The notes under the pieces: generated by a model | What the model saw: only the letters and a program-made list of their open reading frames with translations | Databases searched by the model: none | What the model was told of the DNA's origin: nothing | Position numbers and translations under genes: made by a program | NCBI GenBank assembly: GCA_030603275.1 | Contig: JAUVYB010000001.1 | Span: forward strand, 140,762-204,761 | DNA: 64,000 nt | Source: Deltaproteobacteria bacterium | Lineage (GTDB): Bacteria > Chloroflexota > Dehalococcoidia > Dehalococcoidales > BS750m-G39 | Reading direction: 5' to 3' | Shown here: positions 30,024 through 38,993 of the stretch, piece after piece | How the letters are laid out: each line of letters starts with the position of its first letter | How positions within the stretch are numbered: position 1 is the stretch's first letter

Positions 30024-30653
30024 ATGGCAAGATACACAGCAGCCGTTTGTCGGTTATGCCGCCGTAGTGGCGATAAATTAATGCTTAAAGGGAGCCGGTG
30101 CTTCAGCCCCAAGTGCGCCATGGAGCGGCGGCCGAAGCCGCCGGGGCAACAGCCCATGCGCCGGCGACGACGGCTTTCCGACCGCGGCATACAGCTGCGG
30201 GAAAAGCAGAAGGCCCGCTACAGCTACGGCATTCTTGAAAAACAATTCCGCCGGTTCTTTGCCAAGGCCGAAAGACAGTCCGGCATCACCGGGGAAAACC
30301 TGCTGGTCCTGCTGGAGAGGCGGCTGGACAACGTCGTCTACCGTCTGGGCTTTGCCGACTCCCGCGCCCAGGCCCGCCAGCTGGTAATGCACGGGCATAT
30401 TATGCTCAACGGGCACAAAACAGATATACCCTCCGCCCTGGTCAAGGAGGACGATACCATCAGCTGGAAAGAGCGCAGCAGCAACACCGAATATTATAAG
30501 CAACTGGTTCCCAGCATCGAAAGCAAGGTTATTCCCGGCTGGTTGAGCCTGGACATGGAAAAACTAATCGGCCGGGTGGCGTCTCTGCCCACCCCCGACG
30601 ACATTGAGATAAAAGTCGAGTGGCAGAGCATAATCGAATACTACTCCAGGTAG
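30024..30653 (+). CDS. rpsD: 30S ribosomal protein S4
   Basis: S4 starts 30S assembly. 209 residues, starting with a zinc-type N-terminus ([15 protein letters not shown] with CFSPKC) and an S4 RNA-binding domain ([20 protein letters not shown]). RBS lies in the end of rpsK, five bases away. Confidence 0.97.
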   Translation: MARYTAAVCRLCRRSGDKLMLKGSRCFSPKCAMERRPKPPGQQPMRRRRRLSDRGIQLREKQKARYSYGILEKQFRRFFAKAERQSGITGENLLVLLERRLDNVVYRLGFADSRAQARQLVMHGHIMLNGHKTDIPSALVKEDDTISWKERSSNTEYYKQLVPSIESKVIPGWLSLDMEKLIGRVASLPTPDDIEIKVEWQSIIEYYSR

Positions 30654-30669
30654 GTCAAGGAGGCAGGTT

Positions 30670-31647
30670 TTGTCTGGTCTAACCATAGCAAATATCGAGT
30701 GTCTGGAAACTGAAGAGAACTTCGGCCGCTTTCGTGCCGAGCCTCTGGAGAAGGGCTTCGGGGTAACCCTGGGCAACGCCCTACGGCGGGTGCTCCTCGG
30801 CTATCTCCCCGGGGCGGCCGTGACGCGGGTCAGAATTGAGGGGACTCAACACGAATTTTCCACCATCCCCCTTATCAAGGAAGATGTCACCGAGTTTCTG
30901 CTCAATGTCAAGACGTTACGCTTAAAATCCCTCTCCGGCCAAGCGGGCAAGCTGATACTGGCCGTGGAGGGGGAGGGGCGAGTTACCGCCGCCGACATTG
31001 AGCCCTCTACCGACTTTGAAATCGCCAACCCCGAGCTCTATCTGGCGACACTGGACTCGCCGGAAGCCAAGCTCTATGCCGAATTTGACGTGGAACTGGG
31101 TGAGGGCTATCAGGAAGCCGAATCCAGCGACGAACTGCTCATCGGCACCATTCCCATAGACGCCATCTTCACCCCCGTACGCAAGGTCAATTTCATCGTT
31201 GAGCCGACCCATATCGGCGAGGAGACGGGCCAGGAGCGGCTGGAGCTGGAGGTATGGACGGACGGCACCCTATCACCGGTGGACGCCATCAGCCAGAGCG
31301 CCAGCATTCTCTCGGAGCAGCTGGCTCCCTTTATTGACTACTCCCGCGTCTCCCGCCTGGAGGTGGAGAAGGAGTTCTTCCGCGCCTCCATCCCTGATGA
31401 AACCTATAATATGCTGGTGGAACAGCTGGACCTGTCGGTGCGCACCATGAACTGTCTGCGCCGCGGCGGCATCACCACCGTTGGGGAACTGATAAGCAAA
31501 GGTGAAAGGGAACTGCTCGCACTGCACAATTTCGGGCAAAAGTCCAAGCTGGAGGTAGAGGAACGGCTGGAGTCACTGGGGTTATCGATTACCCCCAAGG
31601 CAGAGGAGGAAGCCGGTGAGAGCGACGAAGGGGAGGAAGCGGCATGA
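30670..31647 (+). CDS. rpoA: RNA polymerase alpha subunit
   Basis: 325 residues. The N-terminal dimer domain has [20 protein letters not shown] and the C-terminal domain has [18 protein letters not shown], which binds UP elements and activators. A TTG start preceded by AAGGAGG is chosen. The far end is an acidic tail, [14 protein letters not shown]. It overlaps rplQ by four bases. Confidence 0.97.
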   Translation: MSGLTIANIECLETEENFGRFRAEPLEKGFGVTLGNALRRVLLGYLPGAAVTRVRIEGTQHEFSTIPLIKEDVTEFLLNVKTLRLKSLSGQAGKLILAVEGEGRVTAADIEPSTDFEIANPELYLATLDSPEAKLYAEFDVELGEGYQEAESSDELLIGTIPIDAIFTPVRKVNFIVEPTHIGEETGQERLELEVWTDGTLSPVDAISQSASILSEQLAPFIDYSRVSRLEVEKEFFRASIPDETYNMLVEQLDLSVRTMNCLRRGGITTVGELISKGERELLALHNFGQKSKLEVEERLESLGLSITPKAEEEAGESDEGEEAA

Positions 31648-31997
31648 GACACAAGATAGCCGGTAGAAGGCTGGGGCGGTCATCATCCCACCGCAAAGCA
31701 CTGTTTCGCAACCTGGTCACCGACCTGCTCAACCACGAGAAGATTACCTCCACCGAAGCCAAGGCCAAGGAAATACGCAGCCTGGCGGAGAAGATGATTA
31801 CCCTGGGCAAGAAGGGCGGGCTCACCTCCCGCCGTCTGGCGCTTGCCTTTATTTTAGATGAAAAGATAGCGGCCAAGGTATTTGACGAGCTGGCTCCCCG
31901 CTACGCTGAGCGCCCCGGCGGTTATACCCGCCTCATCAAGCTGGGCCCCAGGCTGGGCGACGGGGCACCCATGGCCAGAATTGAACTGGTGGAATAA
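31644..31997 (+). CDS. rplQ: 50S ribosomal protein L17
   Basis: 117 residues, with [20 protein letters not shown], the [20 protein letters not shown] helix and the [17 protein letters not shown] end. Coupled to rpoA by an ATGA overlap. Confidence 0.98.
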   Translation: MRHKIAGRRLGRSSSHRKALFRNLVTDLLNHEKITSTEAKAKEIRSLAEKMITLGKKGGLTSRRLALAFILDEKIAAKVFDELAPRYAERPGGYTRLIKLGPRLGDGAPMARIELVE

Positions 31998-32010
31998 CGG
32001 AGGCGGCAGT

Positions 32011-32784
32011 TTGGTAAACGGTACTCAGATTTTACTCATTATAGAATACGACGGCACCGGCTACCACGGTTTCCAGTGGCAGAACGGGCTTCCCTCCATT
32101 CAAAAGGAGGTGGAGAAAGCCATCAGTAAGCTTACCGGAGAGAGGCGGCGGGTGATATCCGCCAGCCGCACCGACGCCGGAGTCCACGCCAAAGGTCAGG
32201 TGGTCGGCTTCAGAACAAGGTCAGAGCTCCCCACACGCAACTTTGTTAACGGGCTAAATCACTACCTGCCCAGGGATATTGCTGTAAAGGCAGCTTATAG
32301 AGTAAACGATGCCTTCCGTATCCGGCGTGACGCCGTCAGCCGCGAATACAGCTACAACATATTAAACAGCCCCACCCGCTCCCCGATAAGGGAAGGCCGG
32401 GTCTACCAGGTGGCTAATCCGCTCGACATCGAGGTGATGAACCGGGCTGCTCAGACCCTTATCGGCGAGCATGACTTCGCCTCATTCGTTAACGGCGACG
32501 GCAGCTGGCTTGAGAGCACGGTAAGGAATATATCCAGAGCCGAAGTGGAAAGAGACGGGGAACTGGTCACCTTCCACATAACGGCTAACTCCTTCCTGCC
32601 CCACCAGGTACGCACTACGGTAGGGGTGCTAATAAGGGTTGGGCAGGGCAAGATGAAACTTGACCAATTTAATAGTATAATTGAAGCAAGGCTGCCGGGA
32701 ACGGCGGGGCCTACTGCCCCTGCCTGCGGGCTGTGTCTTGACCGGGTAAACTATTCTGTTCCCCTAGAGGAAGAGGCATCATGA
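32011..32784 (+). CDS. truA: tRNA pseudouridine38-40 synthase
   Basis: TruA converts U38-U40 of the anticodon arm to pseudouridine. 257 residues with IEYDGTGYHGFQWQ and the catalytic Asp in ASRTDAGVHAKGQ. The TTG at 32011 is taken as the start since it has GGAGG ten bases before and yields a normal N-terminus. The stop overlaps rplM (ATGA). Confidence 0.96.
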   Translation: MVNGTQILLIIEYDGTGYHGFQWQNGLPSIQKEVEKAISKLTGERRRVISASRTDAGVHAKGQVVGFRTRSELPTRNFVNGLNHYLPRDIAVKAAYRVNDAFRIRRDAVSREYSYNILNSPTRSPIREGRVYQVANPLDIEVMNRAAQTLIGEHDFASFVNGDGSWLESTVRNISRAEVERDGELVTFHITANSFLPHQVRTTVGVLIRVGQGKMKLDQFNSIIEARLPGTAGPTAPACGLCLDRVNYSVPLEEEAS

Positions 32785-33212
32785 AAACCTATAGCACCAA
32801 GGCTTCCGATATCCAGCGCCAGTGGCATGTCCTAGATGCTTCGGGCAAGATTCTGGGCAAACTGGCCACTCAGGCGGCAATCTTGCTCCTGGGCAAGCAC
32901 AAGCCTATATTCACTCCCAATCTGGATACCGGTGACTTTGTGGTCATCATCAACGCCGAAAAGATCCGTTTCAGCGGCGGCAAAGAAGAAAAGAAGCTGT
33001 ATTACCGGCACTCCGGTTACCCTGGAGGGCTAAAAAGTGTAAGCCTGGAAGAAATGATGCAGGCCGACCCCACCCGGGTGATTCAAAAAGCCGTCAAGGG
33101 GATGATGCCCACCAACCGCCTGCGGGCGGTCAGGATGAAAAAGCTCAAGGTCTATGTCGGTGAGGCTCATCCTCACCTGGCTCAGACCGGGACTAGCAAA
33201 AAGGAAGACTAA
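32781..33212 (+). CDS. rplM: 50S ribosomal protein L13
   Basis: 143 residues, with YSTKASDIQRQWHVLDASGK, LLGKHKPIFTP and KAVKGMMPTNRLR. Coupled to truA upstream, and the rpsI start codon follows its stop directly. Confidence 0.98.
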   Translation: MKTYSTKASDIQRQWHVLDASGKILGKLATQAAILLLGKHKPIFTPNLDTGDFVVIINAEKIRFSGGKEEKKLYYRHSGYPGGLKSVSLEEMMQADPTRVIQKAVKGMMPTNRLRAVRMKKLKVYVGEAHPHLAQTGTSKKED

Positions 33213-33617
33213 GTGGCTAAAACAGATAAGAAAAGCTATTTTTACGGCACAGGCAGACGCAAGACTTCTACAGCCAGGGTAAGACTGATGCCGGGCACCG
33301 GTGAAATCATCGTCAACGGTATCCCCTACGAGGAGAGATTTCCCCGCCCCGCCCACCGCCGGGCAATAACCAACCCCCTCCTGGTCACAGAAAACCTGGG
33401 TAAGTACAACACCGTGGTCAAGGTAGAGGGGGGCGGTATAACCGGCCAGAGCGGCGCCATCAGTCATGGCATTGCCCGGGCCCTGGTAAAAGCTGACGAA
33501 AACCTCAAGCCGGTACTGCGCCAGAACGGCCTGCTCACCAGGGACCCCCGGGTCAAAGAGAGAAAGAAGCCCGGGCTCAAACGGGCGCGCAAGGCACCTC
33601 AGTACACCAAGAGGTAA
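33213..33617 (+). CDS. rpsI: 30S ribosomal protein S9
   Basis: 134 residues, with FYGTGRRKTSTARVRL, GGGITGQSGAISHGIARAL and the end KRARKAPQYTKR whose last Arg contacts P-site tRNA. GTG start. Last gene of the superoperon; a tRNA promoter follows 23 bases later. Confidence 0.98.
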   Translation: MAKTDKKSYFYGTGRRKTSTARVRLMPGTGEIIVNGIPYEERFPRPAHRRAITNPLLVTENLGKYNTVVKVEGGGITGQSGAISHGIARALVKADENLKPVLRQNGLLTRDPRVKERKKPGLKRARKAPQYTKR

Positions 33618-33639
33618 TATTGCCCCCGACCGTACTCCC

Positions 33640-33669
33640 TTGACGCCTCATTATTTAAGCAGGTATAAT
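33640..33669 (+). promoter_or_regulatory. tRNA cluster promoter
   Basis: TTGACG (33640-33645), 18-base spacer, TATAAT (33664-33669). Start near 33676, 14 bases before tRNA-Leu. Confidence 0.7.
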
Positions 33670-33689
33670 CCCCTTGCATCATTCTATAT

Positions 33690-33775
33690 GCCGAAGTGGC
33701 GGAATGGCAGACGCGCTACGTTCAGGGCGTAGTGTCCGTATGGGCGTGAGAGTTCAAATCTCTCCTTCGGCACCA
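33690..33775 (+). tRNA. tRNA-Leu (CAG)
   Basis: Class II tRNA of 86 bases with a long variable arm. Acceptor GCCGAAG/CTTCGGC pairs, the anticodon loop is TTCAGGG (CAG), the T-loop TTCAAAT, and CCA is encoded. Confidence 0.97.
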
Positions 33776-33786
33776 CTTTTATTCTA

Positions 33787-33863
33787 GCGCTTGTAGCTCA
33801 GTTGGATAGAGCGCAGCCCTGCGGAGGCTGAGGCCGTGGGTTCGAGCCCCGCCAAGCGCGCCA
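33787..33863 (+). tRNA. tRNA-Arg (GCG)
   Basis: 77 bases. Acceptor GCGCTTG/CAAGCGC, anticodon stem CAGCC/GGCTG with loop CTGCGGA, so the anticodon is GCG. T-loop TTCGAGC, encoded CCA. Most bacteria read CGN with A34 (inosine) instead of G34. Confidence 0.93.
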
Positions 33864-33908
33864 TATTTAGTGGGCACCCGAGAAGCCATCGGCTTTTTAG
33901 GTATACAG

Positions 33909-33985
33909 GGGCGGTTAGCTCAGTTGGTTAGAGCACCTGCTTTACACGCAGGGGGTCAGAGGTTCGAGTCCTCTACCGCCCACCA
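33909..33985 (+). tRNA. tRNA-Val (TAC)
   Basis: 77 bases. Acceptor GGGCGGT/ACCGCCC, anticodon stem CCTGC/GCAGG with loop TTTACAC (TAC), T-loop TTCGAGT and encoded CCA. Confidence 0.97.
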
Positions 33986-34142
33986 CCACGCCTAGAAGGT
34001 CTTTCAAGACCTCCTGATTGTTGTAAAACACTAGGGTGGTTGAGTATGATTAGACTACCTGATTGTATAAAGTGGGCGGGTCCGCAAGATGCAAAATGGT
34101 TGTATCCATAAGGTCACAAGCACCCGTAAGCACGTCTGTTAA

Positions 34143-34370
34143 GTCCCTCGTCAAAGGGGTTTTATAGATTTTGATGCGGTTTTGCCAGAAGGTTGCACAG
34201 TTGAACTTTGGACTAGAACTGCTGACCAGCCTGGAGAAGAAAAGGGTTCGTCCTCACTCAGCGTACCGACTGTAAAAGCCCCCGGACAGTTGAGTATTAC
34301 GAAAGCAATCTCAGGCGCTTTCTGTGGTATGCCGAACAATAAGAATGGTCTGACGATGTCCGGCTGATTA
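34143..34370 (+). pseudogene. Reading-frame remnant, possible phage or surface protein fragment
   Basis: The plus-strand frame translates as GFIDFDAVLPEGCTVELWTR and onward for about 70 residues to a TGA at 34368-34370. The alternating hydrophobic/polar strand pattern looks like a beta-sandwich fragment, such as those in phage tail or surface proteins. It has no proper start codon or ribosome site, so it is probably the end of a lost gene. The identity is a guess. Confidence 0.25.
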
Positions 34371-34470
34371 CAGAATGGCATATCAGGGAATTCCTGGCCT
34401 ATACCGGAGGAGCAGGCAACAGGTGGGGGCTTGCGGGTAACGGCTCAGAGTCCAGCAGGCCGAAAGCCAC

Positions 34471-34540
34471 CTACTGCACAATCCAAGCCATCGTTGCACA
34501 ATTGCCTCTTTTGTGACATAAGCAACAAACAAGCTTTAGT
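34471..34540. repeat. Repeat copy 1 (CACAATTGCC... type)
   Basis: The stretch from 34493 (GTTGCACAATTGCCTCTTTT and onward) matches 41038-41085 with only a few differences. A shorter TGCACAATCC lies before it in both copies. Confidence 0.65.
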
Positions 34541-34548
34541 TTAGCGTA

Positions 34549-34602
34549 GCGGCTCCCAACTCTCATAAGCCTTTGGTCGCAGGTTCAAATCCCTCCGCTG
34601 AT
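34549..34602 (+). pseudogene. tRNA-like fragment (tRNA-Met 3' half)
   Basis: CTCATAA resembles a Met anticodon loop, followed by GGTCGCAGGTTCAAATCC, as in tRNA-Met variable and T arms. The T stem no longer pairs (GCAGG against CCCTC), and no matching 5' half is present. It may mark an old integration site. Confidence 0.4.
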
Positions 34603-34631
34603 ATTAAATTGACTATTTATTATTTTAAAAC

Positions 34632-35933
34632 CTATCTTAAAAGGTTCGGTAAAAATGTCGCAATTTGAGGAAAGGCAACTACCAAGCCAACACAAAGTAA
34701 CACTGGCAGGATGAACCAGATCGCCACCTTGAATACCGCACCGCTAGAAGCCCCTGGAACCATGCCGCTAACAACATATACTACAAATCCCACCGGTGGT
34801 GTAATGCCGCTCACGATTACTACGAGCATGAGGACGACCCCGAACCATACCAGATCGAAACCTGCCGCCATCCATAGAGGGAGAAGGAGTGGTATCGTGA
34901 TTATCATCAGTATCGCAGCCTCGAAAATCATACCACCCAAGAAGAAGAACACCAGAACGAAGAGCAGAATAAACCCGGGAGACCACCCACCCATAAATGT
35001 TACCATTTCCGTGGGAATCCTCGTCAGCGACAGGAACGGCGCAAAACTCCAAGCACCGATTATGAGTAAAAAAATCATGCCTACTGTTTGTACCGAACTA
35101 AGGGCGGCACGGCGGAACTTTTGCCAATTAAGCTGCCCTTTTATGAGGCCTACAACAAGAGCGGCGAAAGCTCCGAGCGCTCCAGCTTCAGTAACGGTGA
35201 TAAACCCGCTATAAATACCCCCGAAGACGATAATAACTAAGAGCAATACTCCCCATACGTACCTAAGCGACAAGAACCTTTCGGCCCAGGTTGCCTTAGG
35301 CGCCGCAGGACCCTTTTCTGGAGTAATTCGGCAAATAATATAGATGACAACCATGTACAGGAAAGCACAAATTATGCCGGGGAAGACCCCGCCTAGAAAA
35401 AGTGCGCTAATATTTACATTTGCCAATAAGCCGTAGATAATAAAGCCAAGGCTGGGAGGAATCAGAAAGCTTAAGATTCCACCAGCACAAATAGTGGCCA
35501 AGGATAAGTTATCATCGTATTGATATTTCCTCATCTCTGGTAAACAGACTGAAGTCATGGTAGCCGCTCCGGCGATATTGTCACCGCAGACAGCGCTAAA
35601 ACCAGCTGCTGTCGCCGTTGTAGTCATGGCCAGCCCGCCACGAAAACCCCCCCACCATTTGGACGCAGCTCTGAAAAGGTCTGAACCCAGCCCTCCTTCA
35701 TAGGCAAGCTGACCCATAAATACAAAGAGGGGGATGAGGCTCCACAGATGAGTCATGGAGGTATCATAAGTGGCTCTGGCAATAATATGAAGAGCTTGAG
35801 ATAAGTCTCTTAAGCACCAGATGCCCCCAAAGCTAACCAGCAGCAGGGCTATGCCGGCAGGCATCTCCAGAAACAGCAACAGGAGAAGCACACCAAAGCC
35901 AATGATACCTATAATGAGCGGGCTCACTTCCAT
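34632..35933 (-). CDS. TRAP transporter large permease (DctM family)
   Basis: The large membrane subunit of a tripartite ATP-independent periplasmic transporter, which uses an ion gradient to import organic acids. About 433 residues with 11-12 hydrophobic segments. Typical motifs include MPAGIALLLVSFGG, FVFMGQLAYEGGL, GDNIAGAATMTSVCLPEM and GGILSFLIPPSLGFIIYGL. The ATG at 35933 is preferred to an in-frame TTG six bases upstream. About 90 bases separate it from the small subunit gene. The substrate is unknown. Confidence 0.93.
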   Translation of the reverse strand: MEVSPLIIGIIGFGVLLLLLFLEMPAGIALLLVSFGGIWCLRDLSQALHIIARATYDTSMTHLWSLIPLFVFMGQLAYEGGLGSDLFRAASKWWGGFRGGLAMTTTATAAGFSAVCGDNIAGAATMTSVCLPEMRKYQYDDNLSLATICAGGILSFLIPPSLGFIIYGLLANVNISALFLGGVFPGIICAFLYMVVIYIICRITPEKGPAAPKATWAERFLSLRYVWGVLLLVIIVFGGIYSGFITVTEAGALGAFAALVVGLIKGQLNWQKFRRAALSSVQTVGMIFLLIIGAWSFAPFLSLTRIPTEMVTFMGGWSPGFILLFVLVFFFLGGMIFEAAILMIITIPLLLPLWMAAGFDLVWFGVVLMLVVIVSGITPPVGFVVYVVSGMVPGASSGAVFKVAIWFILPVLLCVGLVVAFPQIATFLPNLLR

Positions 35934-36026
35934 TATCAACCGCCTGCACTAATTAATTAAGCACTATTCTAATCAGCTAACGTACTCTATATCAGGTAAA
36001 CCGCACCTTTTAGCCGCCACTAAGAC

Positions 36027-36551
36027 CTAGCCATTCCCCTCTATCGCTTTTACCAGAAAGTTTATGAACTGAACTAAAAAGGCCCAGCCCACTACTATCA
36101 AACAAAGGGCTCCAAACAGTCCAAATGGGTAAACCGGCAAAAAGGTAAACTGTGTACCCGTGAGATGGGTAGCCTTTAACTTCAGCGAAAGAACCACCAG
36201 CTGCGAAGCCAGCAGCCAACTCAGCAATCCAGACACGAGGTACATTATGGTAACCATATACAGGCGGACCCTTGGTGGAAAATGCGACGTCGCGGCATCT
36301 ACCGCAAAATGTCCTCTCTTAATCGTACAGTAGGATAATGAGGAGAAGAATACCACGGACAACAGAAGTGTCACACTTTCATAGGAGCCGTAGATGGGGA
36401 GGGAAAAGAACCGCCGCCCGGTGGCATCGGCGACAGTAATCATTATCATCGCAATTAACCCTGCCGCACTGACTGCCCCCAGCGCGCTAAAGAGAAAAGA
36501 GGTGCGCTCCTCTAAAATGCGGGCGGCGGTTCTTATAGTAGCTAACCCCAT
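36027..36551 (-). CDS. TRAP transporter small permease (DctQ family)
   Basis: 174 residues with four hydrophobic segments, the standard DctQ layout. Family-like residues include the RRFFSLPIYGSYE stretch after helix 1 and the short RGHFAVD turn before helix 3. It pairs with the DctM protein encoded downstream. The ATG lies nine bases after the binding-protein gene. Confidence 0.88.
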   Translation of the reverse strand: MGLATIRTAARILEERTSFLFSALGAVSAAGLIAMIMITVADATGRRFFSLPIYGSYESVTLLLSVVFFSSLSYCTIKRGHFAVDAATSHFPPRVRLYMVTIMYLVSGLLSWLLASQLVVLSLKLKATHLTGTQFTFLPVYPFGLFGALCLIVVGWAFLVQFINFLVKAIEGNG

Positions 36552-36560
36552 AACTCTAGC

Positions 36561-37688
36561 TTAAAAACCCCAGCTGGAATATAACTCCACTAGCTCATGA
36601 GCTCTGGCGAACATATCCCTGGCCGGCAGCCCTTGAGCCTCCAGGTCAGCTAATGCCGCATCAATAAGAGGGTCTATAGTCTGGAAAAACTTGGCTCGCT
36701 CCTCCGGAGGAAGAACGTAGACAGGGGGAGCATCCTCCAGCGCGTTGAGATAGGCCACGCATGACGCAACATTATAGTCAAAACGCTTACCATGACATAT
36801 TGACCCAAGTATACCGGTGTTTTGATCAACTACTGCCTTGATATCAGGAGGCAGGCTATTATACTTGTCCAGGTTCATAACCACTACCATGCAGGAGTTG
36901 GCGTTGCCGGGAATCTCTGTGATATAAGGCGCCACTTGGTACAGCTGGAAAGCCACCAGCCCGTTGGTATCCTGACAAACCGCATCTACAGTGCCCCTTT
37001 CCAGAGCCAGGTAGAATTCTGTTGCCGGCATAGCTACGGAAACAGCTCCCAGTGCTTCTAAAAATGAGCCCTCCGGCTCTCCCATATTAGCCACCATCAG
37101 ACCCTTCAAGTCCTCTAATGTACTAATCTGTTTTGTCCTGCAAGCTATACTGTGAGGCGCGTTCGTCCCGAACCATAGAACCTTCACATCCGCCCACTCA
37201 GGAGCAAGATAACCTTCCTCAAGCAGCGCCTGGCGAACCATTGAGCCTTGAATCGAATTGGCGAAAAAACCAGGGACCCGCAGGGCAGCCGTCATCGGGA
37301 ACTGACCAGAGAACGCACATACGTTTATCATGCCAATATCACAAATTCCCATCTTAACAGCTTCCCACATGTCACCCATTTTTACCAAAGTCTCCGATGG
37401 GTAACGCTCAAACTGCACCCCACCCTGGGTTTTTCGCTCTACGGTATCCATCCATTGGTTTAAGGTGAAATCAAATGCCTCCAAATATATCGGGGGGGGC
37501 ATCTGTGCCGGAGTCCAGTTAGCCTCTATTAGCTCTACAGGCCCCTCCGGCGCTGGCTCTGTTGGCTCTGTTGGCGCGGTTGGTTGCGTTGGCGTTGTTG
37601 GTTCTTCTGGCGTTGCCGGACAACCGATGGCAACCAGGCTGATGGCTAACAGTAGTGCCAGCGGGATTAACAATATTTTCCTTTTCAT
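36561..37688 (-). CDS. TRAP transporter substrate-binding lipoprotein (DctP family)
   Basis: The extracellular receptor of the TRAP system. 375 residues. A lipobox ending AIGC at residue 23 shows it is lipid-anchored, then comes a Pro/Thr/Glu-rich linker (TPTQPTAPTEPTEPAPEGP). DctP motifs follow: KMGDMWEAVKMGICDIGM, LEDLKGLMVANMG and the family Arg region LALERGTVDAV. A strong AAGGAGG site precedes the ATG. A lipid anchor suits a bacterium with one membrane. Confidence 0.93.
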   Translation of the reverse strand: MKRKILLIPLALLLAISLVAIGCPATPEEPTTPTQPTAPTEPTEPAPEGPVELIEANWTPAQMPPPIYLEAFDFTLNQWMDTVERKTQGGVQFERYPSETLVKMGDMWEAVKMGICDIGMINVCAFSGQFPMTAALRVPGFFANSIQGSMVRQALLEEGYLAPEWADVKVLWFGTNAPHSIACRTKQISTLEDLKGLMVANMGEPEGSFLEALGAVSVAMPATEFYLALERGTVDAVCQDTNGLVAFQLYQVAPYITEIPGNANSCMVVVMNLDKYNSLPPDIKAVVDQNTGILGSICHGKRFDYNVASCVAYLNALEDAPPVYVLPPEERAKFFQTIDPLIDAALADLEAQGLPARDMFARAHELVELYSSWGF

Positions 37689-37738
37689 TTTTTTACCTCC
37701 TTATGGTATTTCTGCTTTCCTCACAAAGCCCCGTATTG

Positions 37739-38554
37739 TTATTTCTTGGGGGCTTTTATTGAGCCCAGTCTGCTTTCTTCTACTCCTTTTTTACCCTTTA
37801 GCTTAAACGTCCAGTAATCCCGGTAAGAAATCTTCTCGTTGGGGCGTCCGAAATGCAGCTCTGTCAGTGCCCCGGCGACCTTCATAATCTCCGGCGCCAT
37901 TTCCTGCATGCCCAAGCCCCTTAGATGTAGCGGCAGCTCCTTCCGCTCTTCGGGTTCCATGGCTAGTAGGTCGCAAATTGCCTCGGCTGCCCAGCGCGCA
38001 CCCTGAACCGGCGGCGTCTGGTCACGCCCGCCCTCGAACTCTTCCGCAATCATGGCGCACTTATTAGGCTGATACATAATAAAAAGCTCCTCATTTATCC
38101 TGGCGTCAGGATCAAGGAGGTCAAAAGCCCGCTGGACCCGATTATAGCGCAATCTAAGACAATCGCTGGCGCCGTATGTCTCCTCAAATCTATCGAATAT
38201 GTATGTCACGGCAGGAACACATGAGGCGTAATTGAGATTGCCGTTTTTCGATAGTTCCTCGGTGGTAACACCGACCACGTAACTTATCAGAAATGTAGAA
38301 GCGGTAATAGCCCCGCAGGTGCCGACTCCTGACATGGCGACACCGCCATGAAGCCCGATAAATCCTGAGGTTAGCGCTTTTTGTGTTTCAATTGGAAATA
38401 GCTCTACACCTTCAGCCCTGAAGGCCTCGGCTATTCCCTCGAAAATACCCGGGGCGCAGGCCATGTATTTTGCTCCAAAGTCACAGGCGAGGTGACCTGC
38501 TGTATCTATTATTCGCTTCCTCTGTACATCGTCAAATTTGACTTTCTTTATCAT
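37739..38554 (-). CDS. C_GCAxxG_C_C family redox protein
   Basis: 271 residues. It shows the spacing of the C_GCAxxG_C_C family: a first Cys in AKYMACAPGIFEG, the central GVGTCGAITASTF after a Gly-rich stretch, a Cys in FEETYGASDCLRL and a late one in NKCAMIAEEF. The cysteines suggest a metal or redox role, but no reaction is known for the family. It has a long Lys-rich C-terminal tail. It is the first gene of the minus-strand TRAP unit, 50 bases before the binding protein, so its job may relate to the imported substrate. Confidence 0.7.
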   Translation of the reverse strand: MIKKVKFDDVQRKRIIDTAGHLACDFGAKYMACAPGIFEGIAEAFRAEGVELFPIETQKALTSGFIGLHGGVAMSGVGTCGAITASTFLISYVVGVTTEELSKNGNLNYASCVPAVTYIFDRFEETYGASDCLRLRYNRVQRAFDLLDPDARINEELFIMYQPNKCAMIAEEFEGGRDQTPPVQGARWAAEAICDLLAMEPEERKELPLHLRGLGMQEMAPEIMKVAGALTELHFGRPNEKISYRDYWTFKLKGKKGVEESRLGSIKAPKK

Positions 38555-38993
38555 CTTTGCCTCCCTTGGTGTCTTCGTGTTTCAGACTATACCAGATTAC
38601 CCTGTCACATTACGACGGTTATCACCTCCTATCCAAGATTTTACCTGCTAAAACTCCCGTGCAGCCTTTTTACCTCAAGCCGGTTTGTCCGGCTTTGCCG
38701 GACAGGACATGAAAGCCTTAAGTCACCGGCGGCCATTTTTTCAAAAAATCCTGGAATTTTTGTGGTGGGACATCTTTTTGATAGCTGCTTCCCTCGAGAG
38801 TGTAAAGTTTAATTTCTACCTACAAGCGACTGTTTATTGCGAATTTGGCCAGTTAGATGCAATATAGCCCTATCTTTTCTAATTAACAACGACCTATTGA
38901 CCGTGTCCTAAAGTTCATCCCCGGTCAGGAGACGGGGTATTTCAGTTGCTAGCGACCCACACTTATGCTAAAATCATCGTCACGAGGTGAGAT
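38555..38993. other. Divergent intergenic region
   Basis: About 440 bases between the minus-strand TRAP unit and the plus-strand two-component cluster. A TGG-TATAGT extended -10 on the minus strand lies near 38590. A GTCCGGC-TTT-GCCGGAC hairpin (38687-38703) has no T-run. TGC-TAAAAT near 38972 may be the -10 for the regulator. No gene seen. Confidence 0.5.

Larger units (their letters stand above)
33986..34631. other. Intergenic region with gene debris
   Basis: About 640 bases without an intact gene. A short AGGTCT-TTCA-AGACCT hairpin follows tRNA-Val (about 33995-34011) with no strong T-run. A reading-frame remnant lies at 34143-34370, a repeat at 34471-34540 and a tRNA-like fragment at 34549-34602. 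Confidence 0.6.

Noticed and set aside
31882..32010. Longer truA starting inside rplQ
   Set aside because: The added 43 residues are an out-of-frame reading of rplQ; TTG 32011 follows GGAGG.
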